A stretch of DNA of 64,000 nucleotides from Pseudoalteromonas sp. N1230-9 (GCF_032716425.1 NZ_CP090420.1:744001-808000), one strand, 5' to 3'; shown: positions 29,191 through 37,303, numbered from the stretch's first letter. Program-made: numbers and translations. The notes: a model not told the origin generated them from the letters alone.

Positions 29191-29213
29191 GCTTGTGATA
29201 AGGAAAAATTGTA

Positions 29214-29711
29214 ATGAGTAGTTTAATTCATTTATTCATCGTAGATGAAACAGTATACCCAAACACATTAGATACAAGTGATGAGCAAAAATACCAAGAG
29301 TTGTTAGATATAACCCACGATGAGGCTACTAGATGGCAATCAATAGAGCTTAACATGCGAGCATTTATTCCTGCTATCGAGTTACTTGATGCTGTTGTGG
29401 GTGGTCAAGGGTTACTGCCAGTATGTACTTTTCATTATTATCCTCATCAATTAATTGGACCAGATGCTAACATAAGTGGTTCATTTGGCTTCTTTTCGAG
29501 TGAAATGGTGCAAGACCTATTCCCTTTATTAGAAAAGTATTTTGAAGTCGATATAGAGAGCAGTGAAAATAAAGCGTTAGTAGATAGCATTGAGCATAGA
29601 GCGGGTGAACTTGACCCGCAAGCTTATGAAATAGTCCGCGACCGCTACTTTGTTACGTTTAGGGATGCCGCAGAGCAAAATAAATCTATCGTGGTATTGA
29701 TTGAAGAGTAA
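29214..29711 (+). CDS. Hypothetical protein, possible orphan immunity
   Basis: I do not recognise this 165-residue protein. It is acidic, without signal or membrane segment, with a central beta-like part (GLLPVCTFHYYPHQLIG) and a helical second half (SEMVQDLFPLLEKYF). A TAAGGAAAAA site is suitably placed before the ATG, 23 bases after the Rhs immunity gene. Small, acidic, single-domain proteins in this position after an Rhs gene are often immunity proteins, either a second one for the two-domain tip or a leftover from an earlier tip. Function is inferred from location only. Confidence 0.7.
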   Translation: MSSLIHLFIVDETVYPNTLDTSDEQKYQELLDITHDEATRWQSIELNMRAFIPAIELLDAVVGGQGLLPVCTFHYYPHQLIGPDANISGSFGFFSSEMVQDLFPLLEKYFEVDIESSENKALVDSIEHRAGELDPQAYEIVRDRYFVTFRDAAEQNKSIVVLIEE

Positions 29712-29774
29712 AATCTACATTGTTTATTTTGCAAAGATTCCTTTATATGTATGTTAGGTGAGAGCGGGGACATA

Positions 29775-30266
29775 ATGCCTACAAAAGAAGAGATAGATAA
29801 ATTCATTACAGCACAAAAAGTTTGCAGTCATTTAGCAAAAAGTATTGTAAATAAAAGTAAGATAAAACCAATTCCATATGCAATTGATTTTCTTGATGAT
29901 AGCTATGATTTAACTTGGTACTGCGATGAATGTGTTAAAAAGTATCACTTACCAGAAAACGGCGTTTTTTTATACCATTTTCCGGAAGATGATGAAGAGA
30001 TAACTAACTATGTTAAAAAGCTGGGTGATTTAAAAAGCCTCGAATTTCAAGTAAGTAAATTGAAAGGTTTTAAAGTGTCAGAGAACTATGATAATTCACC
30101 TTTTGCGGAGTTCAGTAGGGATGAGGCCAAAAAACCATCACTTTTTAGTAAAGAGCAATTTAATTCATTCTCGGGGTTAAATGATGAGAAAGTGGAGCAC
30201 ATGGTTGAGAAAGCCATAATGGTGCCATTTGGCACTGAGGTTGACTTCGATGATTCAAATGAGTGA
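29775..30266 (+). CDS. Hypothetical protein with zinc-ribbon-like cysteines
   Basis: A 163-residue protein of unknown family. It has CSH near residue 18 and WYCDEC near residues 52-57, an arrangement that could hold a zinc ion, and an acidic second half. The frame opens at 29751, but the ATG at 29775 follows a GAGAGCGGGG site and is preferred. It lies between the Rhs immunity region and a displaced Rhs fragment, so it may be an immunity gene whose toxin has been lost. No export signal is seen. Confidence 0.65.
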   Translation: MPTKEEIDKFITAQKVCSHLAKSIVNKSKIKPIPYAIDFLDDSYDLTWYCDECVKKYHLPENGVFLYHFPEDDEEITNYVKKLGDLKSLEFQVSKLKGFKVSENYDNSPFAEFSRDEAKKPSLFSKEQFNSFSGLNDEKVEHMVEKAIMVPFGTEVDFDDSNE

Positions 30267-30370
30267 TAAATATTCTACAAAACCCAAAGGGATTAAATTC
30301 TGACTTCGAGAATACCTAGCATTACATAAACAGCAATTATAAATTTTTATTCTAACAACAACGCTCTTTA

Positions 30371-30430
30371 ACAACACGGATGTTTTAAAGGTTTAGGCAG
30401 TTTTTCTCAAACCTTGTTGATATTTTTTGC
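30371..30430 (+). repeat. Short upstream repeat before a displaced Rhs fragment
   Basis: The stretch with AACACGGATGTT (30373-30384) followed by TTAAAGG and a T-rich segment closely matches 38206-38270, which lies just before another displaced Rhs fragment. The same 12-base core also occurs at 32507 and 41832 next to a different toxin family. It is therefore a shared join between cassette types. The rest of the 30267-30430 gap shows nothing else. Confidence 0.55.
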
Positions 30431-30910
30431 CTAACACACTTTGGCGACAGCGACTTTTATTACGATGAATGTGGCAACCAAATTCGTGAAACCGGTAAAG
30501 GTATTAAAACGCACCGTGAATACAATGCGTTCAACCAATTAAGCAGCTTTAACAACAATGGTACGCTCACGCATTACGACTACGACCTACTGGGTCGACG
30601 CATCGCCAAGCATACCGAGCATGGCAAAATTGATTACATTTGGGATAACGACCAATTAATTGGTGAATACCAGCACGGTCAATATACTTGGTACATCAAC
30701 CTACCCAATCAATTTCACCCAGTCGCACTGATTAATGAACCAATGGATGCGGTAAAATACTGGAATACGACTGGACGAAAATATGGCGCTAAATCTAAAG
30801 AAGTTCGGGAGTGGATGTTGGATTCAAATAATTATACTCTAGACCATTACAGTTTAAATCGCTCCGCGGGAGCCAAGTTAAAAGAAGGTTATAAACCCCC
30901 TTCAAAATAG
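30431..30910 (+). pseudogene. Displaced Rhs core fragment with orphan toxin tail
   Basis: An open frame of 159 codons with no usable start. The first 100 residues copy the Rhs core at 26752-27058 (DSDFYYDECGNQIRE to NQFHPVALI) almost exactly. At 30735 the match stops, before the usual DPIGL end of the core, and the frame runs into about 57 unrelated residues ending YSLNRSAGAKLKEGYKPPSK. This is the C-terminal scrap of another toxin tip, whose beginning has been deleted. Two TPR-like genes follow at once and are its likely immunity partners. It cannot make a full Rhs protein on its own. Confidence 0.8.
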
Positions 30911-30918
30911 GTTTTTAT

Positions 30919-31341
30919 ATGAAAAGTTTACCACCAAAATTACATGATGAAATTAATGAGTTATTTATTGAAGCATTTAAAAAGCTTGATGAAAATAAAT
31001 TAAATGAAGCTCAGAGTATTGCTGAAAAGGCATGGCATTTATTGCCTGCTCCTAAATACGATTGGGATGTTACTATTAGTTTGGTTAGTGATATCTGTGA
31101 TATGTACAAAGAGTTAGAGCTTTATAAAGAAGCTCATGTAATTTTGGATGAGCTTTTTGAATTTGGGAATCTAAAGTCATACCAAGATGGGCCTATATTC
31201 TTAAAGGGAGCCATTTATTTTGAGCAAGGTGAACTAGATCTAGCAAAAGTGTGGTTTGATAAAGCGAATACAATATCTAAAGGGCGTTGCTTTGTTAGTC
31301 AGCCGAAGAAGTATAAAACTTTCTATAGTGAGTATAAATAA
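30919..31341 (+). CDS. TPR-like protein, putative immunity (copy 1)
   Basis: A 140-residue acidic helical protein with TPR-like pairs (KKLDENKLNEAQSIAEKAWHL; later FLKGAIYFEQGELDLAKVWF). It starts eight bases after the stop of the displaced toxin tail at 30431-30910, and its own stop overlaps the start of a related gene (TAATG). TPR-like immunity proteins are known for several contact-dependent toxins, so an immunity role is a fair inference. No signal peptide is present, which suggests a cytoplasmic toxin target. The two genes look like an ancient tandem duplication. Confidence 0.7.
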   Translation: MKSLPPKLHDEINELFIEAFKKLDENKLNEAQSIAEKAWHLLPAPKYDWDVTISLVSDICDMYKELELYKEAHVILDELFEFGNLKSYQDGPIFLKGAIYFEQGELDLAKVWFDKANTISKGRCFVSQPKKYKTFYSEYK

Positions 31342-31760
31342 TGGATATTCATGATCAAATAGAGCAGTATTGCGAACAAGGTAATGACTTATTCGATGAA
31401 GATGATTTTTTAGGTGCTATAGCCATTTGGCAAAAAGCGCTTGATTTAATCGTTGATCCTAATGAAGATTGGAATGAAGTATTGTGGCTCAAGGTTTCGA
31501 TTGGTGATAGTTTTTACATGATTGATGAATATGAAAAGTCTTTGGACTCTTTATTGGATGCCTTGAATTATCCTGAAGCAAATGAAAACGCATTTATACA
31601 TTTCAGGGTCGGACAATGCCAATATCAATTAGGTAATATAGAAAGTAGTCAGAACTCGCTGTTAAAGGCTTATATGCTTGCTGGTAAGGAAATTTTTGAT
31701 GAACATGAAGAGGAAGGCAAATTTTATTATGACTTTTTGTCTTCGAAAATAAAACTATAG
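31341..31760 (+). CDS. TPR-like protein, putative immunity (copy 2)
   Basis: A 139-residue acidic protein made of TPR-like helix pairs (GNDLFDEDDFLGAIAIWQKA; FRVGQCQYQLGNIESSQNSL). It shares layout and several positions with the preceding protein (an early DEx-rich helix, WN/DWDV, then the gain of a final YFEQGEL/YQLGNIE repeat), so the two are paralogues. It overlaps that gene by one base. The pair follows an orphan toxin tail, so the likely role is immunity; the duplication could reflect two related toxins. Cytoplasmic, no export signal. Confidence 0.7.
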   Translation: MDIHDQIEQYCEQGNDLFDEDDFLGAIAIWQKALDLIVDPNEDWNEVLWLKVSIGDSFYMIDEYEKSLDSLLDALNYPEANENAFIHFRVGQCQYQLGNIESSQNSLLKAYMLAGKEIFDEHEEEGKFYYDFLSSKIKL

Positions 31761-31829
31761 CTAGGTATCATGTTTATTTTATCTTAATTGCCTCAGATTA
31801 GTTGAAGCTAATTTTACAAGGAGTTGTGA

Positions 31830-32186
31830 GTGATTTCACGAAAGCCTAATGACCGAAAGGTTAACTTAGATTTGATGAACAACGAGTTCAAATCAAACTC
31901 AGATAAAGAAATTTTTTTAAAGTGGTTTCTTAGCGCACTCGAGAAAGCTGAAGTTGTTAATAAAAGACGTCATATAGCTATTTGTCCTATATGTGACGAA
32001 GAAAATTTTTTATTATTAGAAGAAAAGAAAGTTATACCCAAATATGAATATAGAATACCAAATGGGGAAACAAATTTAATTGTAGATTCATCTATCCTAC
32101 ATTTGGTATCTGTACACTCTTTAGTACCCGACGACTTGGTTATTTCAGCTTTAGGGAAAATATATTGCAAGTCCCCTATAAGCTAA
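31830..32186 (+). CDS. Hypothetical protein with a CPIC motif
   Basis: An unrecognised 118-residue protein starting with GTG at 31830; AAGGAG at 31818-31823 supports that start. A CPICDEENF segment near residues 52-60 could be half of a metal site, followed by a helical C-terminal part. It is 70 bases downstream of the TPR pair and 23 bases before another small gene. In this island the natural guess is an orphan immunity protein, but there is no sequence evidence beyond position and size. Confidence 0.6.
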   Translation: MISRKPNDRKVNLDLMNNEFKSNSDKEIFLKWFLSALEKAEVVNKRRHIAICPICDEENFLLLEEKKVIPKYEYRIPNGETNLIVDSSILHLVSVHSLVPDDLVISALGKIYCKSPIS

Positions 32187-32208
32187 TTTTTATTGTGGAG
32201 CCTTCATC

Positions 32209-32496
32209 ATGACTGACTTAACCTTTCGTTATATTGCTGAATTTACACTCAAAAACAATCCGAGCAAGCAGTTTAAAGATAAGTGGGGTGATGAGTATGT
32301 AAACTGTGCTATGAAATTGTGGAGAAAGGTGAAGCATTGTTACTCAAAAAGAGGAGAGTGTAATTTTACTCCAGATGAGTTGTTATTCGCTATGAGCTAT
32401 GAATACGCAGTTGCTCCTTATGGCTCTGAAAATAACAACGCTATAGAATTTTATAGATGGTGCTTTGAAAATTTAGATAAAAGCAAAGACAAGTAA
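32209..32496 (+). CDS. Small hypothetical protein in effector island
   Basis: A 95-residue protein without signal or membrane segment, rich in aromatic residues and lysine (FKDKWGDEYVNCAMKLWRKV). I do not recognise the family. GTGGAG lies nine bases before the ATG. It ends just before a toxin remnant of the Tiki-like family at 32503. It may be an orphan immunity protein for a cassette that has since been lost. Confidence 0.6.
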   Translation: MTDLTFRYIAEFTLKNNPSKQFKDKWGDEYVNCAMKLWRKVKHCYSKRGECNFTPDELLFAMSYEYAVAPYGSENNNAIEFYRWCFENLDKSKDK

Positions 32497-32502
32497 TAAA
32501 TT

Positions 32503-32544
32503 AATAAACACGGATGTTAACTATAAAACAATGGCAGGAAATGC
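32503..32544 (+). repeat. 42-base repeat at the start of a toxin remnant (copy 1)
   Basis: This 42-base stretch is repeated at 41828-41869 with a single C/T difference. In frame with the toxin at 32531 it reads INTDVNYKTMAGNA. Because both copies mark the start of the same toxin family, the repeat is probably coding and formed the junction to an upstream carrier that is now gone. It contains the AACACGGATGTT core also found before two Rhs fragments. Confidence 0.75.
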
Positions 32545-33246
32545 CCGCTTGGTCATAATTGCAGAGTCTAGTCACAATCCTCTATCGTATAAATATGAGG
32601 CAGTTAAGGCACTTAAACAGCTAAAAACTGCAGGTTTTACTCACTTTGCAATGGAAATGCTGCCTTTATACATTAAAGATAAAATAGAGTTCTATCAGCG
32701 AACTGGAAAGGGTTTTGATGCTATAAAAAACATTTCCAAGAAGACTGGAACTGGAATGATGCTGCGAGTACTGGCTACAGTGAATTAGTGAGAGCGGCCA
32801 ACTCATTAGGGATGAAGATTGTTCCATTAGATATGTCAACTGAAATGATGGATGAAATCGATGGACGCTGTAACTGGGAGCAAGCAGACAACAGTACCTG
32901 TATGGATTCCCATATCCAAAGAAATCAAATGTGGGCGAATATTTTTAATGCCGAATTAAAACGAACTCAAAGTACCCGTATTGTTGCATTTATGCATCGA
33001 TATCACGCATTTAACGCAGGTAATAAACATATTGGTATCGATTCAATAATGCTAAGTTTAAATGTAAGTAGCATTAGTCTTATAGAGTATATTGGTGGAG
33101 TAACGTGCTTTAATAATGGGGTTTGTGAAGGCCAGTCTAATGCTGATAAATCTTTGAGAAAAGTTTACTTTTCAAGAAAGGGATCTTTCATACCTTCTCC
33201 TTTTCCTTCTTATACAGTACATCTTCCCGAAAAAAAAGTTGCTTGA
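32531..33246 (+). pseudogene. Frameshifted Tiki/ChaN/EreA-like putative effector
   Basis: Two overlapping frames (32531-32788 and 32788-33246) are one broken gene. The first has LVIIAESSHN and FTHFAMEMLP; the second has GMKIVPLDM, RNQMWANIFN and ARIVAFMH-like RIVAFMHRYHAF. Together these match the order of Glu/His motifs in the Tiki superfamily (ChaN, TraB/GumN, erythromycin-esterase-like). The run of six A at about 32729 needs one more A to give KKHFQEDWNWND and join the frames; this could be a true mutation, slippage or a sequencing error. No ribosome site is seen before 32531. The next gene encodes an exported Sel1-like protein, so a periplasm-acting toxin is inferred. Confidence 0.7.
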
Positions 33247-33254
33247 GAAGTAAT

Positions 33255-33833
33255 ATGTTTAGAATTCTTTTTTTACTGTGTGTATTTTCGCCCCTCCTAT
33301 ATGCCGCAGGCCCAAGGTGGGATAATTCAATAGATATTAATGATCCAGACTTAACGGGAGAAGTAGCCGCAGAGCAATGCCACAAAAGTTTGATTAATGC
33401 ACCTGAAAAACTAGAGCTTTGGTGTGAGAAAGCGATTGAGATGGGGCACTGGAATTCTTTAGTAACATTAAGTATGCATATTGGTGATGGCTCTCGTTTA
33501 ATTGCTGAAGCCAAAAAAAGAATGGAAAAAAAAGAACCCAAAGCATACTCAATACTTGCATGGTTATATAGGACAGGTACGTTCGTGGAGCAAGATATAA
33601 ATTATGCCATGTCACTTTATAAAGAGCTTATCACATTAGATATCGAGCGGCCGAACTCTTTAATAACTGCTGCACATTTGGAATTAGCATATTTATATAA
33701 GGCCCAGCAGAACTGGGCTGCAATGGGTGAACATGCTCATTATGTTTATGAAAACACGATGATTAACTATCACAAAGAGCGTGCCGCGGAGTTACTTGCA
33801 CTTGCTGAACAAAACAACATAAAAATTAAATAA
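33255..33833 (+). CDS. Exported Sel1-like protein, putative periplasmic immunity
   Basis: The frame opens at 33243 but the ATG at 33255 gives a clean signal peptide (FRILFLLCVFSPLLYA, then AAG). The mature part has Sel1-like helix pairs (AYSILAWLYRTGTFVEQDIN) and a Cys pair (EQCHKSL, LWCEKA). It is a paralogue of 42692-43282: both share DINDP, an exact WCEKA and an IGDGSR/TGDGSR segment. Each follows a remnant of the same Tiki-like toxin family, so the best reading is periplasmic immunity for that toxin. It is 192 residues long. Confidence 0.75.
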   Translation: MFRILFLLCVFSPLLYAAGPRWDNSIDINDPDLTGEVAAEQCHKSLINAPEKLELWCEKAIEMGHWNSLVTLSMHIGDGSRLIAEAKKRMEKKEPKAYSILAWLYRTGTFVEQDINYAMSLYKELITLDIERPNSLITAAHLELAYLYKAQQNWAAMGEHAHYVYENTMINYHKERAAELLALAEQNNIKIK

Positions 33834-33853
33834 CATGGAGTTATAGAAATATT

Positions 33854-34120
33854 ATGGAACAACAACACCAACAAACTCTTACACAGCTTGTAAACGATGT
33901 TTACAACAAGCCTGATTTAATTGAAGAGCATCAGCCGCTTATTGAGCCTTTGCTGACTGATTTAGTCTCAAATGCGCCTTCAGGCTTTGAAGGCATGGCT
34001 GCTATGATTAATACGCATATTTCCAATGGGTTTAAGTTTAAAAACCCTAAAATACAACAGTTTGAGCTTGAGTCAGGGTTGTTAAAGTTAAAAACCTACT
34101 TTCAAAAGATTAACCTTTAA
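33854..34120 (+). CDS. Duplicated 88-residue protein of unknown function (copy 1)
   Basis: An 88-residue helical protein, with no signal or membrane segment, encoded a second time at 46166-46432. The two proteins are identical; the DNA differs only at a few silent positions (for example near the codons for the final KTYFQKINL). The shared DNA runs from about 33839 through the start of the next gene. It is followed in both places by a gene for a multi-spanning membrane protein that has diverged strongly. I do not recognise the family. The ATG lacks a clear ribosome site. Confidence 0.7.
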   Translation: MEQQHQQTLTQLVNDVYNKPDLIEEHQPLIEPLLTDLVSNAPSGFEGMAAMINTHISNGFKFKNPKIQQFELESGLLKLKTYFQKINL

Positions 34121-34172
34121 CAGGAATTTAAGCAGGCTTTGCTAACAAAAAACTTAGTTTCAAGGATGATGT

Positions 34173-34949
34173 GTGACATTAATTAGTACATGTATTTTAA
34201 TGCTTGTTTTACAGCCTATGTTTGTATATATCGCATTATTTAAGGAATCAACTGGCAGTGGTATTAAATCAGTCGATAATGAAGATGCTAGTTATTTATA
34301 TATTGCCCCCGGTTTGTCGGTTTTTTATATTGAGCAGTTCATAGAAGCATTGTTTTTCCTCGTGTGTATCTGCGCGTTAGGTATTTTAGTGGCTAAGATT
34401 GTTGAAGGGAAAGCAAAAAAACCATTAACAAAAAAAGATGCAATAGGTTTTATACTTTCTAGCTTTCTATTTTTTGGCATTATAAAGGTAATTATGTTTA
34501 TCGTAACAACTTACTTTTTCAATGATACAACGGTAGCAACCACAGCAGAAGTAAATCAGATAGACGAAGATACCCAATTTATCTTTAAAAATTACTTAAA
34601 TATAGACTTTTTGTACCATCAGCTGTGGCCAAGCTTTTATTGTTTATGTGTCATGCTAACTTGCTACATAATAAGCCGATTATCAGGTTCACTTTTTGAT
34701 ATTGTTAGTTTGTTGCTATTCCCATTGGCATTTTTAGCAAGCCTGTTACCTTTATTTGGTGGAAACTATATTTTTTGTATGTTTTTGAACTTTTTCATTT
34801 ATTTATTTTCCTGCACCTTATGCGTTAGTCGTCAGTCTGACCCATCAAGCTCAGGAGTTGCTATTGTTTATGGGCATATTCTAATAATAGGTATTGGTGC
34901 GAGTGTCTTGATAAAGTTAATTTACGAAGCAATAAAATTGCTAAGTTAG
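34173..34949 (+). CDS. Multi-spanning membrane protein (copy 1)
   Basis: A 258-residue integral membrane protein with about seven hydrophobic segments, starting from GTG at 34173 with AAGGATGATG upstream. The first helix (LISTCILMLVLQPMFVYIAL) is nearly the same in the paralogue at 46486-47277; the rest keeps the layout but with many differences (for example AKKPLTKKDAIGF against AKKPVTKDDAISF). The pair of an identical 88-residue protein plus a diverged membrane protein suggests a specificity system, perhaps immunity against membrane-acting effectors. That is inferred; no family match is known to me. Confidence 0.7.
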   Translation: MTLISTCILMLVLQPMFVYIALFKESTGSGIKSVDNEDASYLYIAPGLSVFYIEQFIEALFFLVCICALGILVAKIVEGKAKKPLTKKDAIGFILSSFLFFGIIKVIMFIVTTYFFNDTTVATTAEVNQIDEDTQFIFKNYLNIDFLYHQLWPSFYCLCVMLTCYIISRLSGSLFDIVSLLLFPLAFLASLLPLFGGNYIFCMFLNFFIYLFSCTLCVSRQSDPSSSGVAIVYGHILIIGIGASVLIKLIYEAIKLLS

Positions 34950-34955
34950 GTTTAA

Positions 34956-36298
34956 AAGACACTTTATAATGAACTGGGTCGACGCATCGCTAGGCATACC
35001 GAGCATGGCAAGATTGATTACATTTGGGATAACGACCAGCTAATTGGTGAATACCAGCACTGCGAGTATACCTGGTACATCAACCTACCAAATCAATTTC
35101 ACCCAGTCGCACTGATTAAACAGGGTGAGGTGTATTACTACCACTTAGACCAGCTCAACACCCCACGTTTTGTAACTAATATAAACGCAGAAGTTGTATG
35201 GCAAAACCAAGCGGATGTGTATGGCTATGAAGAACCAGAAGCGTGTACAAAAAACAGCTTCACTCAACCAATACGTTTTCAAGGGCAGTATTTTGATGAA
35301 GAAAGCGGCCTTCACTACAACCGCTACCGTTACTACAGCCCCAAACAACAACGTTTTATAAACCAAGACCCAATTGGCTTAGTAGGTGGCATAAACCACT
35401 ACCAATACGCGCCGAACCCAGTTAATTGGGTGGATCTGTTAGGACTTAGTTGTAAAGAAACTAAAACAATTGAAGTGCCTGCGTATGATCATAACGACCC
35501 TATGGCTGATGCAATAACCCCTGTTGCAATTGTGCCCGTAGAGTGGTTCGTAGAAGGGCTTGCAGATGCTGCCGAGGCAATAACCCAAATGGTAGACACA
35601 GGCGTAACAGCCGCAGGGGTTGCGACAGCGGGTATTGCACTTATACCTGGGAGAGTAGCTGACAGAGCGCTCGAGCCTGCTGTTAAAAAGTTAGACGACA
35701 TTGCGATGCTGCACAAACAACGGTGACTCAAGCTGCTAAAAAAGCGGCTAGAAAAATGGACTTACATAAAGTAGCCTGTTTCAAAAAGAATAAAAAAGGC
35801 ACAGATGCTGAGTATGATCGTCAATTAAAAGGCCAGCAAGATGGCATTAATGATATGACTGTTAAGGAATACTTAGATAACCGTGAGGCATACAATAAAA
35901 TTGGTCGTAAAGGAACAGGGGCTGCGCAACAAGAAGCGAGAGAGCAATTTAGAAGTAAATTGATCGATAAATATGAAAAAGAGCTAACAAGACGTGGAGA
36001 GTACTTTGGTGAAGAAGCACTTCAAAAAGCCCAAGAGCTTGCGAGTAATGAAATGAACACTCTTAATGCTCTTCATAATCCTGATATGATAGCGGGTGGT
36101 TATGATAACGTTGTAGATTTAGGCGATGCAAGTGTGAATAAATCAATAGGTTCACAGTGGAAGAATAATGGTAAAGATGATGTAGGCAATAAGTTAGCAG
36201 CAAGCCGTGTTGAGGTGATGGATGCACAGGCTTAAAAAGCACTCGAAGAGATAGGGCCAGATGCTAAGATGAATGTAGATTTACATAGGTGTAAATAA
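34956..36298 (+). pseudogene. Displaced Rhs core with broken Ntox15 DNase tip
   Basis: The frame opens at 34956 without a start; from 34974 it copies the Rhs core (26912 onward) through GLVGGINHYQYAPNP and ends the core with LLGLSCKE. The tip then has a short hydrophobic linker and the Ntox15 (polymorphic toxin type 15) domain: KVACFKKNKKG, QLKGQQDGINDM, and ALHNPDMIAGG with the HxxD motif. One base is missing near 35703 (IADAAQTTV would join the frames 35130-35726 and 35723-36235), and TAA at 36233 cuts off the final GPDAKMNVDLHRCK. The Agrobacterium Tde DNases have this domain. The intact Tdi-like gene follows directly at 36299. Confidence 0.85.
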
Positions 36299-36982
36299 AT
36301 GAATAAATTTTTTGATAACTTTTACAACTTCAAGGGATTTGGCCCTGCGATAAAAGCGACAATGCCAACCAAAGAGACGCTTAACTTCTTTAAAGGCAAA
36401 CTGCCTGAACGTTTGCTTGAATACTGGCAAGAGTACGGTTTTTGTGGCTGGGGTGATGGCATTTTTTGGATTGTTAACCCACAAGATTACCATGATATTT
36501 TACAAACTTGGCTTGAAGGCACAGAGTTTGCTGAACGTGAAAAAAGTGGGTCAGACAGTTATTATGTTATTGGCCGCGGTGCCTTTGGAGATTTAATCGT
36601 TTGGGGCAGAACATCAGGTTTGAGCATTAAAATTAATTCAAATTTTGGCATGATTTTCCCAACCGATTATTCAGAAAAATTAAGGGAGAGAGGAGAAGAG
36701 CGATCGATCGAATTATTTTTTGCTACCATGAGGAAAGAGCCTCTTGATCAAAAAGGTGTTGATGAAAAGCCTTTGTTTGAGCAAACACTAAAAAAACTAG
36801 GTCCATTAGAAGCCGATGAAATGTATGCATTCGTTCCTGCGTTGGCTCTTGGTGGTGTAAATAAGCTTGAAAATTTGCAAAAAGTAAAAGCGATTGAGCA
36901 TTTGAATTCTCTCGTTGAATTAGGCGAGAAACGCATAATGGCAGATATTGTCTCTATGTCTAATGAACTACATAAGAATTAA
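36299..36982 (+). CDS. GAD-like/DUF1851 immunity protein (Tdi type)
   Basis: A 227-residue cytoplasmic protein with an N-terminal GAD-like domain (KLPERLLEYWQEYGFCGWGD, then WIVNPQDYHDIL) and a C-terminal DUF1851 domain (RGAFGDLIVWG, and later LEADEMYAFVPALALGG). This pairing is that of Tdi proteins, which protect Agrobacterium from the Ntox15 DNases Tde1 and Tde2. It starts right after the stop of the broken Ntox15 gene at 36298 and is itself intact. It should bind and block that DNase in the cytoplasm. A paralogue is at 37514 and a 3' scrap at 40225. Confidence 0.88.
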   Translation: MNKFFDNFYNFKGFGPAIKATMPTKETLNFFKGKLPERLLEYWQEYGFCGWGDGIFWIVNPQDYHDILQTWLEGTEFAEREKSGSDSYYVIGRGAFGDLIVWGRTSGLSIKINSNFGMIFPTDYSEKLRERGEERSIELFFATMRKEPLDQKGVDEKPLFEQTLKKLGPLEADEMYAFVPALALGGVNKLENLQKVKAIEHLNSLVELGEKRIMADIVSMSNELHKN

Positions 36983-37271
36983 TGCTTCAGGCGGTTAACT
37001 ACTTTAATTAATAATAAATTGAGTATCCCTCGGTGAAGTAAATAAGCCATTTCGTTGAACGTTAATATGAAATGGCTTTGAAAATAAATACATGAAAAGG
37101 ACTTTCATATGTCAGCAATAAGAATGCCCCAATCTGTTGGACTCGGTGGTGTTAATACCCCAGCCGATGTAAAAACAATACAAACAGCATTAAATAAATT
37201 ACTTAAATTGCTCCCTGCTATAAACGCATTGGTCGTGGACGGGCGTTTAGGTTCTCGCCCAGAAAACTCTA
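36821..37271 (+). repeat. Long direct repeat: immunity 3' end, leader and PGB start (copy 1)
   Basis: This stretch covers the last 55 codons of the Tdi-like gene, its untranslated tail, a leader with CATGAAAAGGACTTTCA, and the first 54 codons of a peptidoglycan-binding protein. It matches 40225-40680 closely, with few changes after position 40260. The leader and the N-terminal coding part appear a third time at about 44440-44700. Repeats of this kind mark where cassettes were copied or exchanged. No insertion sequence borders were seen. Confidence 0.8.
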
Positions 37272-37303
37272 AAACCGCTCAAAATTCAATGTCTAAATCT
37301 TAG
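37109..37303 (+). pseudogene. Truncated peptidoglycan-binding effector N-terminus
   Basis: A 64-codon frame. Residues 1-54 match the N-terminus of the effectors at 40509 and 44535 (SVGLGGVNTPADVKT, ALNKLLKLL, VDGRLGSRPENSKT). The match ends at 37271 and the frame then meets a stop at 37301. The rest of the binding domain and the enzyme domain are gone; a scrap of an Ntox15 tail begins in another frame at 37293. An AAGGACTTT leader identical to that of the intact genes is present, so a short peptide could still be made. It is best viewed as a deletion remnant. Confidence 0.8.

Noticed and set aside
32788..33246. A separate 152-residue gene starting at 32788
   Set aside because: Its GTG start lies at the point where the upstream frame ends, and restoring one A in the six-A run joins both into one protein with a continuous Tiki-like pattern. 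It is the second half of a frameshifted gene.
35130..35726. A real gene starting at GTG 35130
   Set aside because: The frame is open further upstream and the DNA is a copy of the Rhs core. The same internal GTG appears in every core copy, so it is not evidence of a genuine start.
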